Origin: an uncultured Bacteroidia bacterium
Lineage (GTDB): Bacteria > Bacteroidota > Bacteroidia > Bacteroidales > Prolixibacteraceae
Length of the DNA stretch: 64,000 nt
Direction of reading: 5' to 3'
NCBI GenBank assembly: GCA_903897145.1
Contig: CAIUAN010000006.1
Span: 24,776-88,775 of the forward strand
This document shows positions 43,517 to 53,037 of this stretch, piece after piece. The notes under the pieces are model-generated. The model saw only the letters and a program-made list of their open reading frames with translations, did no database searches and had not been told where the DNA came from. Made by a program: the position numbers and the translations under genes. How positions within the stretch are numbered: the first letter of the stretch is position 1; the number at the start of each line of letters is the position of its first letter.

Positions 43517-44116
43517 ATGAAAAAAGTAAAATTAAATATTCTTGGTTTATCGTATAGTCAGACTCAAACTGGGGCTTATGCCTTGGTTTTATCGGAAGTT
43601 GATGGCAAGCGTAGAATTCCTATTATTATTGGAGCTGTTGAAGCACAGGCTATTGCTATTCAGCTAGAAGGGCTTAAGCCACCTCGTCCTTTGACCCATG
43701 ATCTATTTTTAAATATTGCCTTGGCTTTTGATATTGAGATTGTAGAGGTCTTTATTCATAAATTAGAGGAAGGAATATTTTATGCTGAGATAGTTTGTGA
43801 GCAAGGATCAAATCGTATTCGGGTTGATTCAAGGACATCTGATGCCATAGCCTTGGCGCTTCGTTTTGAATGTTCTATTTATACGACAGATGAAGTTATT
43901 GATAAGGCTGGAATAATAATGGATTTTGATGAGTCGGGTGATCTAACTGACGATTTTGAAGGGACTGAATTTATTAGAAAAGGTTCGCCGCACTTAACTG
44001 ATTACTCCGATAGTTCGATTGATGACTTAAATGAATTACTTGACTCGGCAATTAGTGATGAAGATTATGAGAAGGCTTCTGAGATAAGAGACGAGATTAA
44101 CAAAAGAAAAGCCTAA
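43517..44116 (+). CDS. Bifunctional nuclease family protein (DUF151) with UVR motif
   Basis: A 199-residue protein. The DUF151 domain (about residues 1-135) starts [24 protein letters not shown] and contains [21 protein letters not shown] and [15 protein letters not shown] plant relative (BFN) has DNase/RNase activity; a function in this bacterium is not known. An acidic linker is followed by a UvrB/UvrC-type helical hairpin, [23 protein letters not shown] (about 175-198), probably a protein contact site. thyA begins 1 base after its stop and folA follows, forming a three-gene operon. Confidence 0.87.
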   Translation: MKKVKLNILGLSYSQTQTGAYALVLSEVDGKRRIPIIIGAVEAQAIAIQLEGLKPPRPLTHDLFLNIALAFDIEIVEVFIHKLEEGIFYAEIVCEQGSNRIRVDSRTSDAIALALRFECSIYTTDEVIDKAGIIMDFDESGDLTDDFEGTEFIRKGSPHLTDYSDSSIDDLNELLDSAISDEDYEKASEIRDEINKRKA

Positions 44117-44117
44117 T

Positions 44118-44912
44118 ATGAAACAATATATTGATCTATTAAACCATGTCCTTGAACATGGTCGACCGCGGCCAGATCGCACTGGCACTGGAACAAAGAG
44201 TGTGTTTGGGTATCAGATGCGTTTTAACCTTGCGGATGGCTTTCCGGTTGTAACTACGAAAAAACTGCATCTCAAGTCGATTATTCACGAGCTTTTATGG
44301 TTCTTGGCTGGCGATACCAACATCAAATACCTTCAGGATAATGGGGTTCGTATTTGGAATGAATGGGCCGATGAAAATGGTGATTTAGGTCATGTGTATG
44401 GCTATCAATGGCGTTCGTGGCCAACTCCGGAAGGTGGATTTGTAGATCAGATCACGCAATTAATTCATGATATAAAAACCAATCCAACCTCGAGACGTTT
44501 GATTGTTAGCGCTTGGAATGTGGGAGAGCTCGATAAGATGAAACTTCCTCCATGTCATTTGCTTTTTCAGTTTTATGTCAATGAAGGCAAACTTTCTTGT
44601 CAGCTTTATCAGCGGAGTGCCGATATTTTCTTGGGTGTGCCGTTTAATATAGCATCTTATGCTCTGTTAACCATGATGGTAGCTCAAGTCACAGGTCTAG
44701 AGGCTGGCGATTTTGTCCATACCTTTGGTGATGCTCATATCTATAATAATCATTTAGAGCAAGTTGATCTTCAGCTCTCCCGCACTCCGATGGCTCTTCC
44801 CACGATGAAGATAAATCCGGAGGTGAAATCTATTTTTGATTTTAAGTTTGCTGATTTTGAATTAGTCAATTACGAGTCTCATCCTCATATTAAAGGAGAG
44901 GTATCCGTTTAA
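44118..44912 (+). CDS. thyA: Thymidylate synthase
   Basis: ThyA makes dTMP from dUMP using methylene-tetrahydrofolate. The 264-residue length equals that of E. coli ThyA. The catalytic cysteine is in [12 protein letters not shown], the dUMP phosphate site in [15 protein letters not shown], and [20 protein letters not shown] and [11 protein letters not shown] are present. It is 1 base after the bifunctional nuclease gene and 4 bases before folA, which regenerates the folate it oxidises. Confidence 0.97.
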   Translation: MKQYIDLLNHVLEHGRPRPDRTGTGTKSVFGYQMRFNLADGFPVVTTKKLHLKSIIHELLWFLAGDTNIKYLQDNGVRIWNEWADENGDLGHVYGYQWRSWPTPEGGFVDQITQLIHDIKTNPTSRRLIVSAWNVGELDKMKLPPCHLLFQFYVNEGKLSCQLYQRSADIFLGVPFNIASYALLTMMVAQVTGLEAGDFVHTFGDAHIYNNHLEQVDLQLSRTPMALPTMKINPEVKSIFDFKFADFELVNYESHPHIKGEVSV

Positions 44913-44916
44913 TCCG

Positions 44917-45426
44917 ATGAGCGATCTCCATTCCAATATTGCTCTCATTGCTGCTGTTTCTAAGAATCTGGCTATTGGAAAGGATAATGATCTGCTTTTT
45001 TATCTTCCGAGCGATTTAAAGCGGTTTAAACGCATTACCACCGGCCATACCATCGTTATGGGGAGGAAAACCTTTCAATCCTTACCTAATGGGGCGCTTC
45101 CCAATCGCAGAAATATTGTCATAACTAAAAGTGATGATATGCTGTTTGAAGGGTGTGAGGTTTACCACTCCGTCGAAGCAGTTCTTGAGGCTGTAAAAGC
45201 CGAGTCTGAGGTTTTTGTGATCGGTGGAGGTGAGATCTATCGTCAGTTTTATCCGTTGGCAAGCAAGTTATACCTGACAATGGTTCATCAGAATTTTGAA
45301 GGTGACACTTTCTTTCCTGAAGTTAATTTTGAGGAGTGGGAAGTTAGTTCCCGTGAAGATTTAGATGATGAGACGAATAATTTTAGCTATTCTAACATTG
45401 ATTTTAAAAGGATACTGCCTGTCTAG
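44917..45426 (+). CDS. folA: Dihydrofolate reductase
   Basis: FolA reduces dihydrofolate produced by ThyA. The 169-residue protein has IALIAAVSKNLAIGKDNDLLFYLPSDLKRFKRIT with the active-site region, the NADPH motif TIVMGRKTFQSLP and the second cofactor motif VFVIGGGEIYRQF. The usual active-site acid is the Asp in LPSDLKRF. It starts 4 bases after thyA stops. It converges with the nucleoside transporter gene. Confidence 0.96.
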   Translation: MSDLHSNIALIAAVSKNLAIGKDNDLLFYLPSDLKRFKRITTGHTIVMGRKTFQSLPNGALPNRRNIVITKSDDMLFEGCEVYHSVEAVLEAVKAESEVFVIGGGEIYRQFYPLASKLYLTMVHQNFEGDTFFPEVNFEEWEVSSREDLDDETNNFSYSNIDFKRILPV

Positions 45427-45484
45427 ATGGTTGTCGTTGTTTTAAAATCTAAAACCAATACGAAGTAAGAGTTGAATTTAAAGT

Positions 45485-46759
45485 TTAGGGTTGCAGATTT
45501 GCTTCGCTTTTGACTAATTGTTGTGTATTGGAATTGAAATTTCCCCTGTTCGTTTTTGCTCGAAATATAAAAAGGAAAGCAATGGCCAAAATCATGGCAT
45601 AGCCCGCAAATACAAACCAAATACTGCGCCAATCTTTTACCTCTGAAACCGTATAGAAATCAATAACTTTTCCACTTACGGTCGCACCAATAAATGCCCC
45701 GATACCATTTGCCATAATCATAAATAGACCTTGTGCGCTTCCTCGTATCCCAGGCTCTGTTTCTGTTTCTACATATAAGGATCCTGAAATCAAGAAGAAA
45801 TCAAAGGCAATGCCATAAATAATCATTGAAAGGATAAGTAGGAATAGTCCTTCGCCAGGATTTCCTATTCCAAACAAAGCAAAACGAGCAACCCAAGCGA
45901 AAATGCTAATTAAGATAACTTTTTTTATCCCAAAGCGGTTGAGAAAAAATGGGATAGTCAGGATGAAGAGTGTTTCAGATATCTGCGAAATAGACATGAG
46001 TAAGCCGGGGTGCACAACGGCAAAAGAGGTTGAGTATAGTGTGCCAAAGTCGTGCAAGAATGATTGACCAAATGTATTGGTGACTTGCAGTGCGGCACCT
46101 AATAGCATTGTGAAGATAAAGAAGATAGCCATTTTTCGCTGCTTAAAAAGAACAAAAGCATCGAATCCAAGTGAGGAGAAAAAATTACGTTTTCGCGTGA
46201 GTTTTAAGGGTGGACATGATGGCATAGTAAACGAATAGAGAGCTAAAACAATTGCGGCAGCAGATGCTAGATATAATTGCGTTGGGCTAAGTCCCCATTT
46301 CATTAGATCGACCACCCACATTGCAGCAATGAATCCAATCGTCCCCCAAACCCTGATCGGCGGGAAATTACTTATGATATCCAATCCTTTATTCTCAAGC
46401 GTGTAGTAAGAAACTGTATTGCTTAAAGCGATTGTTGGCATATAAGACATTGCATACAATAGAATTAGCACATACATCGCGTTTGGATCTGTAACTGAGG
46501 CGGCTGAAAAAAGGAGCACCGAACCGATTAGGTGACATGTTCCCATCAAACGCTCCGCATTGACCCATCGATCAGCCAAAATGCCTAATAATCCGGGCAT
46601 AAACATGGAAGCAATTCCCATAGTTGCAAATATACTCCCAATCTGACTTCCTGAAAAGTGCAGTGAATTGCCTAGGTAGCTGCCCAGAGAGATAAGCCAT
46701 GATCCCCAGATGAAATATTGTAGGAAGACCATTAATGTGAGCCTAAACTTAATCCCCAT
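45485..46759 (-). CDS. Nucleoside:H+ symporter (NupG-like MFS)
   Basis: A 424-residue MFS protein with 12 spans of the nucleoside-proton symporter family. Its N-terminus MVFLQYFIWGSWLISLGSYL is characteristic of this family, along with FATMGIASMFMPGLLGILADRW, and later GSAQGLFMIMANGIGAFIGA. It probably imports purine or pyrimidine nucleosides for salvage. It lies opposite folA, and 48 bases separate it from the pyrophosphatase gene upstream on the same strand. Confidence 0.9.
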   Translation of the reverse strand: MGIKFRLTLMVFLQYFIWGSWLISLGSYLGNSLHFSGSQIGSIFATMGIASMFMPGLLGILADRWVNAERLMGTCHLIGSVLLFSAASVTDPNAMYVLILLYAMSYMPTIALSNTVSYYTLENKGLDIISNFPPIRVWGTIGFIAAMWVVDLMKWGLSPTQLYLASAAAIVLALYSFTMPSCPPLKLTRKRNFFSSLGFDAFVLFKQRKMAIFFIFTMLLGAALQVTNTFGQSFLHDFGTLYSTSFAVVHPGLLMSISQISETLFILTIPFFLNRFGIKKVILISIFAWVARFALFGIGNPGEGLFLLILSMIIYGIAFDFFLISGSLYVETETEPGIRGSAQGLFMIMANGIGAFIGATVSGKVIDFYTVSEVKDWRSIWFVFAGYAMILAIAFLFIFRAKTNRGNFNSNTQQLVKSEANLQP

Positions 46760-46807
46760 AGGTAAAGTAAACTGTTTGGATACTAGTGTGATGTGATTTG
46801 TTTATTG

Positions 46808-47482
46808 TTATTCGTCAAGGATTAACATCTTACCGAGGTTCTCAAAACGAGTATGGTAATCGTCAATAGAATGTTTGATCACTTCATACGCCTCTTCACG
46901 ATCATAAACATGTGTAATTACCGATTTCTTCTCTTCTCCTGGTAGATCTTTGTAAGTTAAGAAGTAGTGTCTAAGTCGGGTAATGATGCTCTCTGGTACA
47001 TCCGCTAAAGACGAAAAATGACCATAGACAAAATCATTGTTTAGTACAGCAATAATCTTATCATCGGCTTCATTGCCATCAAGCATTCGGAAGCCACCAA
47101 TTGGACGAGCAGTAACTAAGATATCTCCGTGGAAAATAGATTTTTCAGTTAAAACTACGATATCAAGTGGATCGCCATCTCCTTTGATCCCTTTAAGATT
47201 TGTTTTATCCATACAGAACTTTCCAACTTTTTTACCGCAGTAGGTCTGAGGAATAAAGCCATAAAGTGCCGGAACAACATTGGAATATTGTTGTGGACGA
47301 TCGATTTTCAAGTATCCAGTATCTTTGTCAACTTCGTATTTAACGGTGTCGGTTGGAACAACCTCAATAAAAGCGGTCACTTTTTCGGGTACATGATCAC
47401 CAATGTGGACTCCGTGCCAAGGATGTGATTTATAGCGTAAACCCATAAGGCGTCCAATTGGATCTGAAAATTTATCTGACAT
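46808..47482 (-). CDS. ppa: Inorganic pyrophosphatase (family I)
   Basis: A soluble family I pyrophosphatase that hydrolyses PPi from biosynthesis. The metal signature is DGDPLDIVVLTE near residue 105. Other conserved parts are KYEVDKDTGYLKIDRP, NVVPALYGFIPQTYCG and the C-terminal YKDLPGEEKKSVITHVYDREEAYEVI. At 224 residues it is longer than the 175-residue E. coli enzyme, by an N-terminal extension (HPWHGVHIGDHVPEKV) and a longer C-terminus, as in other Bacteroidota. Confidence 0.95.
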   Translation of the reverse strand: MSDKFSDPIGRLMGLRYKSHPWHGVHIGDHVPEKVTAFIEVVPTDTVKYEVDKDTGYLKIDRPQQYSNVVPALYGFIPQTYCGKKVGKFCMDKTNLKGIKGDGDPLDIVVLTEKSIFHGDILVTARPIGGFRMLDGNEADDKIIAVLNNDFVYGHFSSLADVPESIITRLRHYFLTYKDLPGEEKKSVITHVYDREEAYEVIKHSIDDYHTRFENLGKMLILDE

Positions 47483-47573
47483 AGTAGGTGTTTTACTTCG
47501 ATTAACTGCAACTCAGAATTGATCCTCAAAGTAAGCATTTTTTTTTCAGAAATGGATGATGGTTTTCAGGGAT

Positions 47574-49109
47574 TTAAGCGCCCCACCCATCTCGATCCAA
47601 GCTTCGATATTGTATAGCCTCTCCAAGATGATCGACCTGGATATTTTCTGATCCATCTAAGTCTGCTATGGTGCGTGAAACTTTCAATATCCGGTCGTAC
47701 GCTCTTGCTGATAATCCTAGTTTCTCCATGGCATTTTTTAAAAGTAGATTTCCAGCTTGATCAATAGCACAGTACTCATGTAAAAGTTTCGTACTCATTT
47801 GCGCATTAGAATAGATCTCCTTATCCATAAATCTGTCTCGCTGAATTTCTCGAGCTTTGATGACACGTTGACGTACCACCTCACTTTTTTCGCCTGGCTG
47901 CATCTCTGTGAGTTCATTAAACGGTACTGGAACAACTTCCAAATGGATGTCTATTCGATCGAGTAAGGGACCTGAGATTCGACTAAGGTATTTCTGCACG
48001 ATCCCTGGTCCGCATAAGCATTGCTTTGTGGGATGGTTATAAAAGCCGCAAGGGCAGGGGTTCATGGAGGCGACAAGCATAAAGCTAGCAGGATATTCAA
48101 CAGAAAATTTAGCTCTTGAGATGGTTATCAATCGATCTTCAAGGGGCTGGCGCAGAACTTCAAGTACTGTTCGTTTAAATTCGGGCAGCTCATCGAGAAA
48201 TAGCACACCATTATGGGCCATTGAGATCTCGCCTGGCTGAGGATTTGTTCCTCCTCCAACAAGTGCTACATCCGAAATTGTGTGGTGCGGGCTTCTAAAT
48301 GGTCGCATAGTCATTAAAGAAGTTTCGCGCTCGATTTTTCCTGCAACTGAATGAATTTTCGTCGTCTCTAAGGCCTCTTTTAAGGTGAATGGTGGCAGAA
48401 TTGTGGGAATCCGTTTGGCTAACATCGTCTTCCCTGCTCCAGGTGGACCAATCATGATTAGGTTATGACCTCCAGCTGAGGCAATCTCAAGGGCACGCTT
48501 AACATTTTCCTGACCTTTGACATCAGCAAAATCGATATCATAGTTGGAGACCTTCGCTTTGAACTCTTCACGTGTGTCGATAATCGTTTGTTCAATTAAA
48601 AGTTTACCTGAAAGGAAGTCAATCACCTCTTTTAAAGATTCTGCGCCATAAATTTTTAGTTTATCCACTACCGCAGCTTCTCGAGCATTTTGCTTCGGAA
48701 GTATAAACCCTTCAAAACCCTCTTCCCGAGCACGGATAGCGATCGAGAGAATCCCTTTGACAGGTTGTAATCCTCCATCAAGAGAGAGTTCACCCATCAT
48801 CACATAATTACCTAGGTCGATCGCGATAAATTGCTCTGAAGCGGCTAAGATGCCAATGGCAATGGGTAAATCGTATGCTGAGCCCTCCTTCCTTATATCG
48901 GCAGGTGCCATATTGATAACCACTTTCTTCCCTGGAATTCGATAGCCAATAAATCGCAGTGCCGAATCGATGCGTTGTTGACTCTCTTTGACAGCATTGT
49001 CGGGTAGTCCGACAAGATTAAAACGGATGCCTCTAGAAACATCCGTTTCAACGGTAATAGTAGTCGCGTCAATTCCGTGAACAGCACTGCCATAAGTCTT
49101 TACGAGCAT
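47574..49109 (-). CDS. comM: YifB/ComM-type Mg chelatase-like AAA+ ATPase
   Basis: A 511-residue AAA+ protein. The N-terminal chelatase-I-like domain (LVKTYGSAVHGIDATTITVETDVSRG) leads to Walker A IGPPGAGKTMLAKR near residue 215, Walker B NGVLFLDELPEF, and a C-terminal ChlI_C domain with GLSARAYDRILKVSRTIADLDGS. It has the cysteine cluster MNPCPCGFYNHPTKQCLCGP typical of ComM. ComM is a hexameric branch-migration helicase in natural transformation of gammaproteobacteria. Whether this species is competent cannot be judged here. It is divergent from mutL. Confidence 0.93.
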   Translation of the reverse strand: MLVKTYGSAVHGIDATTITVETDVSRGIRFNLVGLPDNAVKESQQRIDSALRFIGYRIPGKKVVINMAPADIRKEGSAYDLPIAIGILAASEQFIAIDLGNYVMMGELSLDGGLQPVKGILSIAIRAREEGFEGFILPKQNAREAAVVDKLKIYGAESLKEVIDFLSGKLLIEQTIIDTREEFKAKVSNYDIDFADVKGQENVKRALEIASAGGHNLIMIGPPGAGKTMLAKRIPTILPPFTLKEALETTKIHSVAGKIERETSLMTMRPFRSPHHTISDVALVGGGTNPQPGEISMAHNGVLFLDELPEFKRTVLEVLRQPLEDRLITISRAKFSVEYPASFMLVASMNPCPCGFYNHPTKQCLCGPGIVQKYLSRISGPLLDRIDIHLEVVPVPFNELTEMQPGEKSEVVRQRVIKAREIQRDRFMDKEIYSNAQMSTKLLHEYCAIDQAGNLLLKNAMEKLGLSARAYDRILKVSRTIADLDGSENIQVDHLGEAIQYRSLDRDGWGA

Positions 49110-49412
49110 GTTCTGAGGATTTTATTCGTAGTAGTTGAATTTACGACAATTAAATGGATTAATGCATTGAATGTTATGAATTTAAATTCTAAGTGGTTTA
49201 CATCAGTCTTCATTTGAATTGGCTACCCTGGCCGAACTTTAGATCGATCTGATTGAATAAAGTCATGGTACTCGAATGTTGGATCTCACAAAGTTCGTTG
49301 GGTTCGATATAATCGCAATCAGATTTTAATGGACACAAAATATGCGTTATATTTGTGAACCGTTCAACGGGTAATTAGAACATAGTCGATCTATACAATA
49401 AAGAATTTTAAA
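49110..49412. other. Intergenic region between comM and mutL
   Basis: About 303 AT-rich bases between two divergent genes. The only feature I can support is a -7 box for mutL at 49348. I see no tRNA, small gene or strong hairpin. Confidence 0.5.
49348..49355 (+). promoter_or_regulatory. Putative -7 box of mutL
   Basis: TATATTTG matches TAnnTTTG 57 bases before the mutL start. A T-rich TTTT lies 19-20 bases upstream in place of TTTG. Confidence 0.45.
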
Positions 49413-51287
49413 GTGCCAGATATCATTCAATTGTTACCTGATTCGGTGGCCAATCAGATTGCTGCAGGTGAGGTTATTCAGCGTCCTGCCTCTGTGGTTA
49501 AAGAGCTAGTGGAAAACTCAATCGATGCAGGTGCAACTGTTGTAACGATTCACATAAAAGATTCTGGTCGGACTTTAATTCAAGTGATTGACAACGGTAA
49601 GGGGATGTCGCCTATCGACGCTCGCATGTCGTTTGAGCGGCATGCTACCTCTAAAATTCGTGAGGCGAATGATTTGTTTGCTATTCGAACGATGGGTTTT
49701 AGGGGAGAGGCCTTAGCTTCTATAGCTGGAGTGGCTGATGTTGAGGTCCGCACCCGGCAACATGGGGAAGAACTTGGGACTTATATTCACATTATGGGTT
49801 CCACCATTCAAAAGCAGGAGCCTGATAGTTGTGCTGAAGGGACAAACTTCTCCGTTAAAAACATCTTTTTTAATGTTCCTGCTCGTCGTAAGTTTTTAAA
49901 ATCAAATAGTTCTGAATTAAAATATATTATCACGGAGGTTCAGCGAATTGCACTGGCTAATCCAGAATTGGCCATTTCGTTGTATCATAACAATTCAGTT
50001 ATTTATAATTTGCCATCTGAAAATACGCGAAAACGTATTGTCTCGCTATTTGGTAAGAACATGAATCAAAATCTGATTCCTGTTGATACTACCACTTCAC
50101 TGATACAGATTACGGGATTTATTGGTCAGCCGAAAACAGCGAAGCGGACTTTAGGAGAGCAGTTTTTCTTTGTGAATGGAAGGTTTATGAAACATCCATT
50201 TTTCCATCGCGCTGTTCAACAGGCGTATGATAGGATCCTTCCTCCAGATACTTTCCCTTCTTATTTCTTGTATTTCGAAGTTGATCCTTCGACGATTGAT
50301 ATCAATATTCATCCAACAAAAACCGAGATTAAGTTTGAGGATGAGCGCTCGTCGTGGCATATTATACAAGCTTCCTTGCGCGAGGCTATAGGCAAGTTTA
50401 ATTTAATGCCATCGATTGATTTCGATCAGTCTGGCGCTATCGATATTCCAATAAGTCATGGTGGCACGAGTCGTTTTCTTGAGCCAGAGATTCGGGTGAA
50501 CCCAAATTTTAATCCATTTGAACAATCGCAATCTTTCGATCGGGGTTATAAGAGTGCCCCAACCTACCGGGAAGAGCAGAATAATGAGAATTGGCAAGCG
50601 CTTTATCGAGGATTTGAGCGTGATGATGGTTCTGATTCATCTGCCGAAAATCTGGGTAACCCTCTTTCTTTTGAAAAGATGGAGGCTGAACAACAGACTT
50701 TTACAAATGAAGAGCTGACTGTTGAGCACCATAATTTCTTGCAGCTTAAGAATAAATACATCATAACGCCAGTTAAATCTGGCTTGATGGTGATTGATCA
50801 ACGACGAGCTCATGAACGAATTCTATATGAAGATTTTTTAAGGTCTATTGATAACCATTTGGCGGTTAGTCAACGTCAGCTTTTCCCTGCGCGCATTGAG
50901 CTTAATGCGGTGGATAAGGAAATCTTAGTGGTGCTTGATCAAGATCTCAAAACGTTAGGATTTGAACTACGCCACGATGAAGCTGAGGTGGTCTATGTGG
51001 ATGGAGTTCCGGCACTTCTGAGCCATCTAAATGCAGAAACGCTAGTGCAAAAATTAGTTGAGGATTTTAAAAATAAACCATTGGACGTGAAGGATGAGCT
51101 TAAAGATTATTTGGCTTTATTGCTATGTCAATCTTCTGCTATTAATTATGGTGTAGCTTTAAAAAACGAAGAGATCTTAGAACTTTTTAATCAGCTTTTT
51201 GCCTGTCAGACGCCCAATTATTCCCCATCTGGAAAATCAATTGTTTCGATCATTCCATTTTATGATTTCGAAAAATTAGTGCAATAA
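49413..51287 (+). CDS. mutL: DNA mismatch repair protein MutL
   Basis: A 624-residue mismatch-repair ATPase. The GHKL N-terminus is complete: IAAGEVIQRPASVVKELVENSIDAG, DNGKGMS and TMGFRGEALASIA. The linker (about 340-430) is polar. The C-terminal endonuclease-type motif reads DQRRAHERILYE at 462-473, with Arg in place of the zinc-binding His of DQHA. The CPHGRP-equivalent is CQTPNYSPSGK from Cys598, so nicking activity is uncertain. The start is GTG, fixed by the family N-terminus. Two rhomboid genes and an EEP gene follow with gaps of 53, 4 and 4 bases. Confidence 0.95.
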   Translation: MPDIIQLLPDSVANQIAAGEVIQRPASVVKELVENSIDAGATVVTIHIKDSGRTLIQVIDNGKGMSPIDARMSFERHATSKIREANDLFAIRTMGFRGEALASIAGVADVEVRTRQHGEELGTYIHIMGSTIQKQEPDSCAEGTNFSVKNIFFNVPARRKFLKSNSSELKYIITEVQRIALANPELAISLYHNNSVIYNLPSENTRKRIVSLFGKNMNQNLIPVDTTTSLIQITGFIGQPKTAKRTLGEQFFFVNGRFMKHPFFHRAVQQAYDRILPPDTFPSYFLYFEVDPSTIDINIHPTKTEIKFEDERSSWHIIQASLREAIGKFNLMPSIDFDQSGAIDIPISHGGTSRFLEPEIRVNPNFNPFEQSQSFDRGYKSAPTYREEQNNENWQALYRGFERDDGSDSSAENLGNPLSFEKMEAEQQTFTNEELTVEHHNFLQLKNKYIITPVKSGLMVIDQRRAHERILYEDFLRSIDNHLAVSQRQLFPARIELNAVDKEILVVLDQDLKTLGFELRHDEAEVVYVDGVPALLSHLNAETLVQKLVEDFKNKPLDVKDELKDYLALLLCQSSAINYGVALKNEEILELFNQLFACQTPNYSPSGKSIVSIIPFYDFEKLVQ

Positions 51288-51340
51288 CCAACAATCCACT
51301 TGAATCATTATTTTTACATCCATAACAATTCTTACTATTT

Positions 51341-52150
51341 ATGAATCAGTCGTCACCATTTTCAATGCCACCAGTTGTGAAGAACTTAATTCTGATCAAT
51401 GTGGTGATGTGGCTTGCAAAATATGCGCTATTAAATTTAGGTATTGATCTGACAGAGATATTTGGACTTCATTATCCTGGGTCAGCTCATTTTAGGCCTT
51501 ATCAGTTTGTGACTCATTTGTTTATGCATGGTGATTTTATGCACTTGCTGTTTAATATGTTCGCTCTATATATGTTCGGGAAGGTGTTAGAGATGGTTTG
51601 GGGTCCTCGTCGATTTATGGTCTATTTTTTTGTCACAGGTTTAGGTGCCGCAGCTTTACATTCTCTTGTGACTTATATTGAATTATCGTCCCTGCAACGC
51701 AGTGTTGCTGCATTTGTCAATACCCCATCTCCTGAGCTTTTGGCTTCATTTGTGAAAGCACATTTAGCTCATCCGGCGAACTGGGTGATGGACTTAGTGA
51801 ATAACTGGGGCGATAATCCAGCCAATGCTGGTTATTCACAGCAGTCTGTTGAATTAGTTCAGCGTGTATTACTTGAGAAAATAGATATCCCAACGGTAGG
51901 GGCCTCGGGTGCTATCTTTGGCATTCTGCTTGGTTTTGGTTATTTGTTCCCCAATACGGAGTTGATGCTGCTATTTCCCCCTGTTCCAATTAAAGCAAAA
52001 TATTTTGTAATGGGTTATGGTGCTATTGAATTGTATATGGGATTGTCTGGTACCCAGAGTAATGTGGCTCATTTTGCCCATTTGGGTGGAATGCTATTTG
52101 GATTTATCCTCTTGAGATATTGGAGCAAGAGCACAAAAAACTTCTACTAG
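51341..52150 (+). CDS. Rhomboid family intramembrane serine protease (first copy)
   Basis: A 269-residue GlpG-like protein with six spans. The catalytic pair is Ser189 in VGASGAIFG and His247 in HFAHLGGM. The second span has the conserved His and Asn of HGDFMHLLFNMFALYMFG (about residues 63-80). Residues about 113-183 form an unusually long insert between the third and fourth spans (with VNTPSPELL and NWGDNPANAGYS). The first of a tandem rhomboid pair after mutL. Substrates are unknown. Confidence 0.9.
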   Translation: MNQSSPFSMPPVVKNLILINVVMWLAKYALLNLGIDLTEIFGLHYPGSAHFRPYQFVTHLFMHGDFMHLLFNMFALYMFGKVLEMVWGPRRFMVYFFVTGLGAAALHSLVTYIELSSLQRSVAAFVNTPSPELLASFVKAHLAHPANWVMDLVNNWGDNPANAGYSQQSVELVQRVLLEKIDIPTVGASGAIFGILLGFGYLFPNTELMLLFPPVPIKAKYFVMGYGAIELYMGLSGTQSNVAHFAHLGGMLFGFILLRYWSKSTKNFY

Positions 52151-52154
52151 AGGG

Positions 52155-53033
52155 ATGGGAATATTCGACGAAATAAAACTCTCTTTTCGAAATGGGTCCT
52201 ATCTGACAAGACTAATCTATGTGAACATCACATTGTGGGTCTTGGTAAGATTGGTTTTCGTTGGCTATTCATTGAGTGGTGTTGATGGCTCCTGGCTATT
52301 AAGCTGGTTGGCATTGCCTGCCTCATTTGAACTTTTTCTCTCTCGACCTTGGAGTATAGTGAGTTTTATGTTTTTACATTTTGAGTTACTTCATATTCTT
52401 TTTAACATGTTGTGGCTTTATTGGTTTGGAAAGATATTTCTAGAATATCATAGTCAACAAAAGCTATTAAGCCTGTATATTTTTGGAGGTCTAGCTGGTG
52501 GATTAGCTTTTTTAGCCGCCTACAATGGATTGCCAATATTTAAGGATCGGTTAGTAACTAGTGAGTTGATAGGAGCTTCGGCTTCGGTTATTGCCGTTGT
52601 CCTCGCAAGTGCAGTTTATGTTCCTAACCATCTAATAAATCTCGCTTTTATCGGTCCAGTGCGCATAAAATGGATTGCCTTAATAAGCGTTATTTTATAT
52701 GTCATTAATCTTTCTGGTGATAATGCAGGCGGTAATTTTGCTCATATAGGTGGAGCTCTTTGGGGCTGGATCTACATGTCGCAGTTAAAAATGGGGAGGA
52801 ACCTAACCGGTCGTTTTGATCGACTGGTGGATATGGTGTTTTCATGGTTTAAGCTAAAGCGGAAATTAAAAATAAAGTATAGTTCGCCGAATCCTGATTA
52901 TGATTATAACAGAAACAAGAAGCAACAGCAAAATGACGTTAATCAGGTGCTGGATAAGATTGGTAAATCAGGTTATGAAAGTTTGACTTTTGAGGAGCGA
53001 GAGATCTTATTTAAAATGGGGCAAAAAAAATAG
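52155..53033 (+). CDS. Rhomboid family intramembrane serine protease (second copy)
   Basis: A 292-residue rhomboid with six spans. The catalytic residues are Ser143 in GASASVIAV and His197 in NFAHIGGALWG. The conserved His-x3-Asn of the second span is in HFELLHILFNMLWLYWFG. The motif is GASA, not the usual GASG. A soluble basic tail of about 70 residues (about 220-292, with NRNKKQQQNDVNQVLDKIGKSG) ends in a helix seen in other Bacteroidota rhomboids. It starts 4 bases after the first rhomboid gene. Confidence 0.88.
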   Translation: MGIFDEIKLSFRNGSYLTRLIYVNITLWVLVRLVFVGYSLSGVDGSWLLSWLALPASFELFLSRPWSIVSFMFLHFELLHILFNMLWLYWFGKIFLEYHSQQKLLSLYIFGGLAGGLAFLAAYNGLPIFKDRLVTSELIGASASVIAVVLASAVYVPNHLINLAFIGPVRIKWIALISVILYVINLSGDNAGGNFAHIGGALWGWIYMSQLKMGRNLTGRFDRLVDMVFSWFKLKRKLKIKYSSPNPDYDYNRNKKQQQNDVNQVLDKIGKSGYESLTFEEREILFKMGQKK

Positions 53034-53037
53034 GATA

